A stretch of 12,247 nt of DNA from an uncultured Aliterella sp. (GTDB lineage: Bacteria; Cyanobacteriota; Cyanobacteriia; Cyanobacteriales; Chroococcidiopsidaceae). Both the position numbers and the translations under genes were made by a program. Every line of letters begins with the position of its first letter. The first letter of the stretch is position 1. The notes beneath the pieces are model-generated. The model did not search any database. It saw only the letters and a program-made list of their open reading frames with translations, and was not told where the DNA came from. Where the stretch lies: NCBI GenBank assembly GCA_905479905.1, contig CAJQOK010000174.1:1-12247 (forward strand). Direction: 5' to 3'. This document shows, piece after piece, positions 6,627 to 12,247 of the stretch.

Positions 6627-8396
6627 ATGAAAAGGGTTTTACTGCTGTGCTTGTTTCTAGTTGGGATAAGTTTCGCCCTATTTAATTTTAAAGGGCTGGC
6701 AAATCAGGGCAAATTTGACTCAATTGTGCTTGATTTTAGAGAAGATATACCTGCGACAGAAATTAACGAGAAAATAAACGCGATTTCTAGCCAATTTAAT
6801 TTTATACCGCAACTCAACAGTGCTTTTTCGGTGAGTGATCGCGTGTATGTAGTCAAAGGCGATCGCAATACGCTAAAAAGTTTAAAAAAGTCTAATTTAG
6901 CCAAATCAACCGAATACATCGAACCAAACTATGTTTACACAGCTTTAGTTGCTCCCAATGACCCCGACTATAGCAAACAGTGGAACCTGCGTAGTATTAA
7001 CATCGAATCTGCCTGGAGCGAAACCAAAGGCAAAGATATTACTGTTGCGGTAATTGATACCGGAATTAGCCGCGTACCAGACTTAAAAGACACAACTTTT
7101 GTCGATGGCTACGACTTTGTAAACGATCGCATTCTTGCCGACGATGACAACGGACACGGTACGCACGTAGCCGGAACGGTTGCCCAATCGACCAACAACG
7201 GCTATGGTGTCGCGGGAATAGCTTACGAAGCGAGTTTAATGCCTTTAAAAGTCTTGAGTAGTTACGGCGGTGGAACTGTTGCCGATATTGCCGAAGCAAT
7301 TAAATTTGCTGCCGATCATGGCGCGGATGTAATTAATATGAGTTTGGGTGGCGGTGGTGAAAGTCAAGTCATGAAGGAAGCTATAGACTACGCCTATGGT
7401 AAAGGTGTAGTAATTGTGGCGGCGGCGGGAAATGAAAATCAAAACTCCGCTTCTTACCCCGCTCGTTACCCCCACGTAATCTCCGTAGCCGCCTATGATG
7501 CAGCGAGTATCAAAGCTCCCTACTCAAACTTTGGCGCGGGGGTAGATATTTCTGCTCCTGGGGGTAGTGATGCCGGGAAGATTTTACAAGATACTATCGA
7601 CCCAGAAACGGGCGTAGCCTCAATTCAGGGCTTTCAAGGTACAAGCATGGCAGCACCTCACGTAGCGGGGGTTGCAGCGTTAATTAGAGCCTCTGGGGTG
7701 ACTCAACCAGAGGAAGTTTTAGAAGTCTTACAAAAGTCTTCAAGAGTAATTCAAGAAGACGGTTTAAACTATTACGGCGCAGGACAATTAGATGCTGCCG
7801 CCGCCGTCAAACTAGCGCAAGCCGGAAAAATTAGCTTTCCTCACTTCTTTCGTTGGTTGAGAGAGAATGGCTACCTCAATTTGCGGTTTTGGATTGATGG
7901 TGGAGCGATCGCACTTTTACCTAAAATTGCTATGGTACTCGGTTCTTACTTACTGGCATGGTTTTTAGGAGCTTACTTTCCCTTTGCTTGGAGTTGGGCG
8001 TTGAGTAGCGGTTTAATTGCTGGAAGTTCGGGTTTATTTTTCCTGCGTGGTGTCTACATCTACGATTTACCTCAATGGCCATTGCGCCTGTTGGGTAGCT
8101 CAATTCCCGAATTGGGTAACGCTTTAGCAGGCAATAGTGTCCTCAATCCTTTGTTTGCTAGTGCCTTAATTCCCGTCGTCTTAATTGCTTTATTTCTTGG
8201 TCATCCTAGCTGGAAATGGTTTGCAATTGGTACATCTTTAGGAGTTGCTAGTTGCTTGCTTGTCAGCGCGGTAGTTACGCCCGATATTTGGTGGTTAGGT
8301 GAAGGGTTAATTGCCCGTACTTTCTTAATTAGTAACGCGGCTCTTTGTTATGGATTAGCATGGTTAGCGATGAAAGGTGAAACGAAAACAGCATGA
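6627..8396 (+). CDS. Membrane-anchored subtilisin-family (S8) serine protease
   Basis: This 589-aa subtilase begins with a signal peptide or anchor (MKRVLLLCLFLVGISFALF). A prodomain-like region of about 100 residues follows (ISSQFNFIPQLNSAFSVSD, STEYIEPNYVY), as in fervidolysin-type propeptides. The S8 domain spans about 115-395 and carries the full catalytic set: Asp144 in VAVIDTG, His177 in NGHGTHVAGT, oxyanion Asn269 in AAAGNEN, and Ser340 in GTSMAAPHVAG. The protease should act outside the cytoplasm. Unusually, residues about 420-583 form roughly five hydrophobic segments, so the enzyme is held by a polytopic C-terminal domain rather than released. The substrate is unknown. The ATG at 6627 has no evident Shine-Dalgarno. 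The stop overlaps the next start by 4 bp (ATGA), implying translational coupling to the 75-aa protein. Confidence 0.93.
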   Translation: MKRVLLLCLFLVGISFALFNFKGLANQGKFDSIVLDFREDIPATEINEKINAISSQFNFIPQLNSAFSVSDRVYVVKGDRNTLKSLKKSNLAKSTEYIEPNYVYTALVAPNDPDYSKQWNLRSINIESAWSETKGKDITVAVIDTGISRVPDLKDTTFVDGYDFVNDRILADDDNGHGTHVAGTVAQSTNNGYGVAGIAYEASLMPLKVLSSYGGGTVADIAEAIKFAADHGADVINMSLGGGGESQVMKEAIDYAYGKGVVIVAAAGNENQNSASYPARYPHVISVAAYDAASIKAPYSNFGAGVDISAPGGSDAGKILQDTIDPETGVASIQGFQGTSMAAPHVAGVAALIRASGVTQPEEVLEVLQKSSRVIQEDGLNYYGAGQLDAAAAVKLAQAGKISFPHFFRWLRENGYLNLRFWIDGGAIALLPKIAMVLGSYLLAWFLGAYFPFAWSWALSSGLIAGSSGLFFLRGVYIYDLPQWPLRLLGSSIPELGNALAGNSVLNPLFASALIPVVLIALFLGHPSWKWFAIGTSLGVASCLLVSAVVTPDIWWLGEGLIARTFLISNAALCYGLAWLAMKGETKTA

Positions 8397-8620
8397 GTAT
8401 TAATGTCACTGGCACAATTGAACGTAAAGAAATGGGTACGGGTACTTGGGCATTAGTTGCCGATAATGGTACTACCTACGAAATTTTTAGAGGTGCGAGT
8501 AAAGACTTACTCAAACCTGGACAAAAGGTAAGTGTTGTGGGACAGGTTAAAGAAGATATCATGACTCTAGCCATGATTGGCCCTGTCCTAGAAGTTCAAT
8601 CTTTTGATGTAATTAGTTAG
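8393..8620 (+). CDS. Small beta-rich protein coupled to the S8 protease gene (DUF5818-like)
   Basis: This 75-aa protein lacks a signal peptide and membrane span. Its pattern of short strands and turns (INVTGTIERKEMGTGTWALV, TTYEIF, GQKVSVVGQV, PVLEVQSFDVI) suggests a small OB-like beta barrel. It resembles, from memory, the DUF5818 type of small proteins; I hold that name loosely. Its ATG lies inside the ATGA that ends the protease gene, so it is almost surely translated with it and may modulate or accompany the protease; that link is inference. Its stop overlaps the end of the convergent thioredoxin-like gene by 8 bp. It appears cytoplasmic, whereas the protease catalytic domain should face outside, so direct contact would have to be through the protease's membrane part. 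Confidence 0.75.
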   Translation: MSINVTGTIERKEMGTGTWALVADNGTTYEIFRGASKDLLKPGQKVSVVGQVKEDIMTLAMIGPVLEVQSFDVIS

Positions 8621-8927
8621 TACTTGCTAAGACGGCTTGTAGCTTACTTCTAAATTCACCTTTGGGATGACCGCCTTTTACTTCCCCTAAAATCTGAAAT
8701 TCGCCTTCAGGAGAATCGCAGACAAGGTAAGTCGGCCATCCCATTTCGGCTTTATCAGGGTATTGACTGAGTAAAATCTTGCGGTATTTGCGGTAAGTTG
8801 CCGTATCTTGCATTTTGACATCAACAAATTGCAAGCCCAATTCCTCGCTAACTTTTTGGTCGTAGAAAGACATTTTATGACAGATTCCGCAGTCTTGGGA
8901 AGAAAATTTAATTAGCGATCGCCCCAT
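8613..8927 (-). CDS. Thioredoxin-like protein with CGIC motif
   Basis: This 104-aa protein has a thioredoxin-fold pattern: SLIKFSSQDCGICHKM with a C-x-x-C redox pair (CGIC), LQFVDVKMQD as the second strand, and MGWPTYLVCD containing the cis-proline (WPT) expected opposite the active site. The end, GEVKGGHPKGEFRSKLQAVL, fits the last strand and helix. There is no signal peptide, so it should act in the cytoplasm as a thiol-disulfide protein; the partner is unknown. The frame is open to an ATG at 8984, but I start at the ATG at 8927 because GGAG stands 8 bases before it. The longer version would overlap the upstream gene by 28 bp and add an untypical charged leader. It follows the deacetylase gene by 29 bp on the same strand, so they probably form an operon. 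Confidence 0.85.
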   Translation of the reverse strand: MGRSLIKFSSQDCGICHKMSFYDQKVSEELGLQFVDVKMQDTATYRKYRKILLSQYPDKAEMGWPTYLVCDSPEGEFQILGEVKGGHPKGEFRSKLQAVLASTN

Positions 8928-8935
8928 AATTTTTA

Positions 8936-8939
8936 CTCC
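8936..8939 (-). promoter_or_regulatory. Ribosome binding site deciding the thioredoxin-like start
   Basis: On the minus strand this reads GGAG with an 8-nt spacer to the ATG at 8927. It supports the shorter 104-aa product over a start at 8984. Confidence 0.6.
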
Positions 8940-8956
8940 ATCATCTAAATCTTTAT

Positions 8957-10738
8957 CTATTTTACTTCTGATGCGATCGCACAATCAGCCGATCTTAAAG
9001 TAGACGCAGGCGGCACCAGCGCCACTACATGAGGCACGGGACGGGGAGTGTAGCCTACTAAAGATTCACCTTTATATACTAAAGAAGTGCTTGCGCCCGA
9101 ATCGAGCATCACCGCATCCCGAAATCCGGCCTTAACTAAAACCTTTCCTAAAGATACCGAATCAATCGGCTCGTTAGCTACACCTACTGTTGGTTGTCCG
9201 GCTTGATTGATACCCCAAAAAGCCCGATGGCGAATTGCATCGTAATCAAACAAACTACCAAAAGTTTCCGCGCTTTGGGGTTGGTTGTCTTTAACTAACC
9301 AAGCGGCGGCGACAAAGGCATCGGTAACATTTGACATTACTGCTTCTACCCCCTCTAAAGTATTGTGCTTGAGGGGATCGAACCCAATAAATTTAGCTGA
9401 TTGCGGGCCGATTAATACCAAAGGTCGCCCAATTAGTTTAGACATTTCCCCACGATAACCAGGGACAAATTTATTATTTACTTGGCTCAATACTGGCCCA
9501 ATCATGACGTTAGAATCTAAATATTTTAAGGAGAAAAACCCCCCATCAACGGCGGCTACAGCTTCAGTCCCTGCTAAAATTTCTGTTACTTGGTAGCGGC
9601 TTTTGGCGTGGATAGTAACGGGTTTACCGCCAGAAATTAGGGTGATGTCGGTTTCGTCAACAGTTGTTTTATTAACTTGAACTTCGGCAGAAAAGTCAAA
9701 CCCACCACTCCAAAAATTAGGTAGTTTTGCTCCTCCCCAAGCTTGAGAAATTGGGCTTGCTTCTCCTTGTGCTAATCTTGATTGTCCAAACCGGGCGATC
9801 GCCAGCATACTTTCTGATTCCCCTGCAAAGCGCTCGTCGGTATCGCTCATAGTTAGCGCCGAAAGATATCCAGCTTTTTCGACAGCCTTTGCTACTCTTT
9901 GGTCATACTTTCCTTCAGGATAGGTAAAGTAACGAATAGCAATCCCTAATTGGGCTTCGAGTATTTGTTTTGATTGCTCGATCTCCATTTTTAATTGCTC
10001 GTCACTCAACAATCTTAAGTCTTTGGGGTGAGTGACGCTGTGAGATGCGATCGTTACTAAAGGATCGGCTGCCATTTCTTTTAGCTGTTCCCAACTTACA
10101 TGAGTTCTCCCCGTATCCTTGCCCATGTTCAATGTATAAACAGAGAAAACTGCTGGATAGCCGTACTTTTTCAGCAAAGGATAAACATACTCGTAATGAC
10201 CTCCATAACCATCATCAAAAGTCAATACTATGGGCTTTTCTGGTAAGGGTAAGCCCGTGCGTAGATGGGTTACTAGCTGGTCGTAACTAATTGGTGTTAA
10301 ACCTTGTGCTTTAATGAGTTGAAAGTGCTGTTCGAGTTCTTTAACAGTGACATCAAAAAATACTTCTTTTTCTGGTAATATGTCGTGGTACATAAATACC
10401 GGAACTTTTGCCAATGTTGCGCGCTCATTAATTTTGGGCCAAGCACTGGGATTAAAATAAGCTGCTAGTTGCGGCGCTAAGTTGTGATTCATTGCTTGGA
10501 AAATTGTTTCCACTTCTCCCACCAAACTAGCTACTTGAACAAGCTTGTTGAGAGCATTATTTACACCAACTTTGCCAGAATTGAACTCATCTTTACAAGT
10601 AATTTCCCCGGATTTTTCTTGTAAATCTACTGCTAAGGAATTAGCAGGAACTACAGGAATTAATAATAGAGCTAAGAATAATATTTGTTGAAATTGGTTT
10701 ATTACTAAAGTTGATTGATATTTGTGCTGAATACGCAT
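8957..10738 (-). CDS. Secreted CE4 polysaccharide deacetylase fused to a NAGPA-type phosphodiester glycosidase domain
   Basis: This 593-aa protein carries two enzyme domains. After an N-terminal signal or anchor (about 16-36), a CE4/NodB domain spans about 112-320. Motif 1 is TFDDGY (173-178), with base Asp175 and metal ligand Asp176. Motif 2 is H233-S-V-T-H237 with the metal-binding histidines, and motif 3 is YFTYPEG (270-276). VFMYHDI (114-120) opens the fold. The second domain (about 350-577) resembles the NAGPA/DUF2233 family that cleaves sugar phosphodiesters, with AAVDGGFF (395-402) and, near the end, MLDSGASTSLVY (544-555). Family members usually read LDGGGST there, so this site is altered. 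It probably trims N-acetylated polysaccharide or wall polymer in the periplasm; the substrate is not shown. The thioredoxin-like gene follows after 29 bp. Confidence 0.9.
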   Translation of the reverse strand: MRIQHKYQSTLVINQFQQILFLALLLIPVVPANSLAVDLQEKSGEITCKDEFNSGKVGVNNALNKLVQVASLVGEVETIFQAMNHNLAPQLAAYFNPSAWPKINERATLAKVPVFMYHDILPEKEVFFDVTVKELEQHFQLIKAQGLTPISYDQLVTHLRTGLPLPEKPIVLTFDDGYGGHYEYVYPLLKKYGYPAVFSVYTLNMGKDTGRTHVSWEQLKEMAADPLVTIASHSVTHPKDLRLLSDEQLKMEIEQSKQILEAQLGIAIRYFTYPEGKYDQRVAKAVEKAGYLSALTMSDTDERFAGESESMLAIARFGQSRLAQGEASPISQAWGGAKLPNFWSGGFDFSAEVQVNKTTVDETDITLISGGKPVTIHAKSRYQVTEILAGTEAVAAVDGGFFSLKYLDSNVMIGPVLSQVNNKFVPGYRGEMSKLIGRPLVLIGPQSAKFIGFDPLKHNTLEGVEAVMSNVTDAFVAAAWLVKDNQPQSAETFGSLFDYDAIRHRAFWGINQAGQPTVGVANEPIDSVSLGKVLVKAGFRDAVMLDSGASTSLVYKGESLVGYTPRPVPHVVALVPPASTLRSADCAIASEVK

Positions 10739-10841
10739 TATATTGTTTTTAAAATAGATAAATTTCTAACAACTACAAGAGTATTAGGGTTTTATTAAGG
10801 TAGCAATAGCAGCTAATTAAAATTTCAATAAGATCCCCTTA

Positions 10842-10889
10842 AATAAAGCTAATTTAACTTACCATACTTATTATTAAATTAGCTTTATT
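10842..10889. repeat. Perfect 16-bp inverted repeat in AT-rich intergenic DNA
   Basis: AATAAAGCTAATTTAA (10842-10857) is exactly complementary to TTAAATTAGCTTTATT (10874-10889), with a 16-nt spacer. It lies 24 bp downstream of the PCP_red-domain gene and about 100 bp upstream of the deacetylase start, both on the minus strand. It could act as a terminator-like stem or as a protein-binding palindrome. It lacks a long T-run outside the stem on either strand, and only one G and one C occur per arm. Confidence 0.75.
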
Positions 10890-10913
10890 AGTTAAATGTA
10901 AAAACCTAAGACT

Positions 10914-11099
10914 TTACTGACCAAATTCAAGTCTTGCTTGCTCTACCAGTTCTACGGTGACAACTTCCACCCCCGCCGCACGAGCTAGATTTTGAATTCT
11001 GACGGTTGCTTGAGGACGGACAAAAAAGGGAATTTTTTTTAACATAGCCAAAGCCGATGGTGTCCATTGCAAATCGCCCGTGATAGGAAAGTCGTTCAT
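10914..11099 (-). CDS. Standalone PCP_red-domain protein (ChlB/BchB C-terminal domain family)
   Basis: This 61-aa protein consists almost wholly of the PCP_red domain, otherwise found at the C-terminus of the ChlB/BchB subunit of light-independent protochlorophyllide reductase. Visible marks are [20 protein letters not shown], then a helix [23 protein letters not shown]. In ChlB this piece helps shape the substrate pocket; what a free copy does is not known to me. I start at the ATG at 11099 because AGGAG stands 10 bases before it; a TTG at 11120 would add seven residues (LFRSCSI). It lies downstream of a CP43 gene and a 49-codon frame on the same strand, so a link to chlorophyll handling is tempting but unproven. 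Confidence 0.8.
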   Translation of the reverse strand: MNDFPITGDLQWTPSALAMLKKIPFFVRPQATVRIQNLARAAGVEVVTVELVEQARLEFGQ

Positions 11100-11109
11100 A
11101 ATGCTACAA

Positions 11110-11114
11110 CTCCT
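11110..11114 (-). promoter_or_regulatory. Ribosome binding site deciding the PCP_red protein start
   Basis: On the minus strand this reads AGGAG, followed by a 10-nt spacer and the ATG at 11099. It favours the 61-aa product over an upstream TTG start. Confidence 0.5.
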
Positions 11115-11137
11115 AAACAATTAGTTTAAAAAAGCAA

Positions 11138-11287
11138 TTAATGCAGAGGTTTTTGAATGATGTCATCTATCATAGCGCCTATGTTTTCCTTAAAGAGATT
11201 CAATTGTGTCAGATAACTTGCGATCGCACTGTCCACCACGCTAAACCAACCTTTAAAGCCAGGCCCTGGTTGATCAATTTGCAGCAA
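11138..11287 (-). CDS. Possible 49-codon gene or 3' remnant of a larger gene
   Basis: An uninterrupted frame on the minus strand runs from a stop at 11291-11293 to TAA at 11138. From the first TTG it encodes 49 residues with protein-like composition: QPGPGFKGWFSVVDSAIASY, then LTQLNLFKENIGAMIDDIIQ, then KPLH. The alternation of helix-like segments and the absence of low-complexity sequence look like real coding DNA. There is no ATG near the front and no clear Shine-Dalgarno before the TTG; a GTG at codon 17 with AAAGG 10 bases upstream is an alternative start. It lies between the psbC terminator and the PCP_red gene, ending 38 bp before the latter. It may be a small gene in one operon with it, or the surviving tail of a lost gene. 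I do not recognise a family. Confidence 0.4.
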   Translation of the reverse strand: MLQIDQPGPGFKGWFSVVDSAIASYLTQLNLFKENIGAMIDDIIQKPLH

Positions 11288-11314
11288 TACTTATAATTGC
11301 TCTGAGTTTAAACG

Positions 11315-11345
11315 AAAAGCTCCTGCTTTTACACAGGAGCCTTTT
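11315..11345 (-). terminator. Intrinsic terminator of the psbC transcript
   Basis: GCTCCTG (11319-11325) and CAGGAGC (11334-11340) form a 7-bp GC-rich stem with an 8-nt loop. On the minus strand it ends in TTTT, and the preceding AAAA could extend the stem past one bulged base. It lies 39 bp after the CP43 stop, in the right place and orientation. Confidence 0.85.
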
Positions 11346-11384
11346 AACTATTCTTTAATTAATTGTGAAAATTAGCTTTGCTAG

Positions 11385-12247
11385 TTAGTCAAGTTCGCCC
11401 ATAAACATTACGGGTTCGCTTTCGCGGTTGATACCCTTCTCAAACCCAGCAACTGCCGCTCTAGCACGACCAGCGTGCCATAAGTGACCGACGAGGAAGA
11501 AGAAGAACATCACAAAGTGGAAACAAGACAACCAAGAACGAGGAGACACGAAGTTAAACGAGTTGATCTCCGTTGCTACGCCACCTACAGAGTTCAAAGA
11601 ACCCAAAGGAGCGTGAGTCATGTATTCCGCAGCACGACGAGCTTGCCAAGGTTGAATGTCGTTCTTGATCTTGTCTAAGTCAAGACCGTTGGGGCCGCGT
11701 AATGGCTCTAACCAAGGAGCGCGGACATCCCAAAAACGCATGGTTTCACCACCAAAGATGATTTCACCAGTAGGCGATCGCATCAAATACTTACCCAAAC
11801 CTGTAGGTCCTTGAGCCGAACCGACGTTTGCACCCAAACGCTGGTCGCGGATTAAGAAGGTCAAGGCTTGTGCTTGAGAAGCTTCAGGGCCTGTGGGGCC
11901 ATAGAATTCGCTAGGGTATACAGTGTTATTAAACCAAACAAAGCAAGTAGCGATAAATGCCATCAGCGACAAAGCACCTAAGCTGTAAGAAAGATAAGCT
12001 TCTCCAGACCAGATGAAAGCGCGACGCGCCCAAGCAAAAGGCTTAGTCAATACGTGGAAAATACCACCAGTAATAAGTAGTAAAGCTACCCAAATGTGTC
12101 CGCCAACTACATCTTCTAAGTTATCGACACTCACAATCGAACCTTCACCACCGAAGGGAGAGCGCAGCACATAACCGAAGATAATTGCAGGGTTGAGTGT
12201 GGGGTTACTAATTACCCGTACATCACCACCACCAGGGGCCCAAGTAT
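11385..12247 (-). CDS. psbC: Photosystem II CP43 chlorophyll protein, 5' part beyond window
   Basis: These are the last 286 residues of a CP43 inner-antenna protein, which binds chlorophyll and helps hold the Mn4CaO5 cluster of photosystem II. The frame is open to the right edge; a GTG at 12170 is internal, because the residues before it ([24 protein letters not shown]) are typical CP43. The large lumenal loop is present with [18 protein letters not shown] and GGETMRFWD, which includes the Glu and Arg (354 and 357 in standard numbering) at the cluster. This excludes IsiA and Pcb proteins, which lack the loop. Odd points: GEGSIVSV where GEGWIVSV is usual, [11 protein letters not shown] where WLATSHFVLAFF is usual, and the end [10 protein letters not shown] instead of EPVLSMPSLD. 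It may be a paralogue rather than the housekeeping copy. psbD, if upstream, is out of view. Confidence 0.95.
   Translation of the reverse strand, partial: TWAPGGGDVRVISNPTLNPAIIFGYVLRSPFGGEGSIVSVDNLEDVVGGHIWVALLLITGGIFHVLTKPFAWARRAFIWSGEAYLSYSLGALSLMAFIATCFVWFNNTVYPSEFYGPTGPEASQAQALTFLIRDQRLGANVGSAQGPTGLGKYLMRSPTGEIIFGGETMRFWDVRAPWLEPLRGPNGLDLDKIKNDIQPWQARRAAEYMTHAPLGSLNSVGGVATEINSFNFVSPRSWLSCFHFVMFFFFLVGHLWHAGRARAAVAGFEKGINRESEPVMFMGELD

Larger units (their letters stand above)
276..11781. repeat. HIP1 octamers (GCGATCGC), 15 dispersed copies
   Basis: Perfect copies start at 276, 1824, 2108, 2173, 4532, 4891, 5859, 6066, 6859, 7905, 8915, 8973, 9795, 11220 and 11774, counted by eye. Three share the longer TAGGCGATCGCA (1821, 6063 and 11771). 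HIP1 is a well-known over-represented palindrome of many cyanobacterial genomes, and copies lie both in genes and between them. The coordinates give the span from first to last copy, not a continuous element. Confidence 0.9.

Noticed and set aside
8928..8984. Longer thioredoxin-like protein starting at ATG 8984
   Set aside because: It would overlap the upstream deacetylase gene and add a charged leader foreign to the fold; the ATG at 8927 has GGAG at proper spacing.
11385..12170. CP43 read as a short gene starting at GTG 12170
   Set aside because: Typical CP43 residues continue in frame from 12171 to the right edge, so this is an internal codon of a truncated gene, not a start.
11385..12247. 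IsiA or Pcb antenna protein instead of CP43
   Set aside because: The large lumenal loop with GGETMRFWD and [18 protein letters not shown] is present; IsiA and Pcb lack it.
1..12247. CRISPR array, tRNA, rRNA, insertion sequence or prophage
   Set aside because: No regularly spaced direct repeats, cloverleaf-like segments, transposase or integrase motifs were seen.

Overview
The window is a cyanobacterial chromosome segment. It carries petC and petA (cytochrome b6f complex), a CP43 (psbC) gene, cyanobacterial conserved genes and 15 perfect GCGATCGC (HIP1) octamers, where well under one would be expected by chance in 12.2 kb. Base composition is moderate and AT-leaning. I see no insertion sequence, tRNA, rRNA or CRISPR array. 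The species cannot be fixed from the sequence alone.

Layout, left to right. At 3-506 is the C-terminal catalytic part of a soluble lytic transglycosylase that starts outside the window. At 576-3540 is an electron-transport and export block: tatC (+), a small DUF3067-type gene (-), then petC and petA (+), closed by a clear intrinsic terminator. The Rieske protein PetC carries a twin-arginine motif, so it is a plausible client of the neighbouring TatC. At 3639-5744 are two tandem single-span membrane microproteins of 35 and 36 aa, not previously called in any list I know, followed closely by a 614-aa TPR protein. A gene-free stretch of about 340 bp separates this from a convergent membrane-anchored hypothetical gene (6086-6514, -).

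At 6627-8620 (+) is a membrane-anchored subtilisin-type protease, translationally coupled (ATGA overlap) to a 75-aa beta-rich protein. At 8613-10738 (-) are a CGIC thioredoxin-like protein and, upstream of it, a secreted fusion of a CE4 polysaccharide deacetylase with a NAGPA-type phosphodiester glycosidase domain. At 10842-10889 is a perfect 16-bp inverted repeat. At 10914-11287 (-) are a standalone PCP_red-domain protein and a 49-codon frame of unknown origin. The right edge (11385-12247, -) is the 3' part of a CP43 gene, followed by its terminator. It keeps the oxygen-evolving-cluster residues but diverges from the usual cyanobacterial sequence in its last membrane span and C-terminal tail.

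The themes are thylakoid electron transport (petC, petA, psbC, tatC, DUF3067) and envelope or periplasm maintenance (lytic transglycosylase, deacetylase-glycosidase fusion, membrane protease). The items most worth a second look are the two microproteins after petA, the divergent CP43 with its small downstream genes, and the deacetylase-NAGPA fusion.
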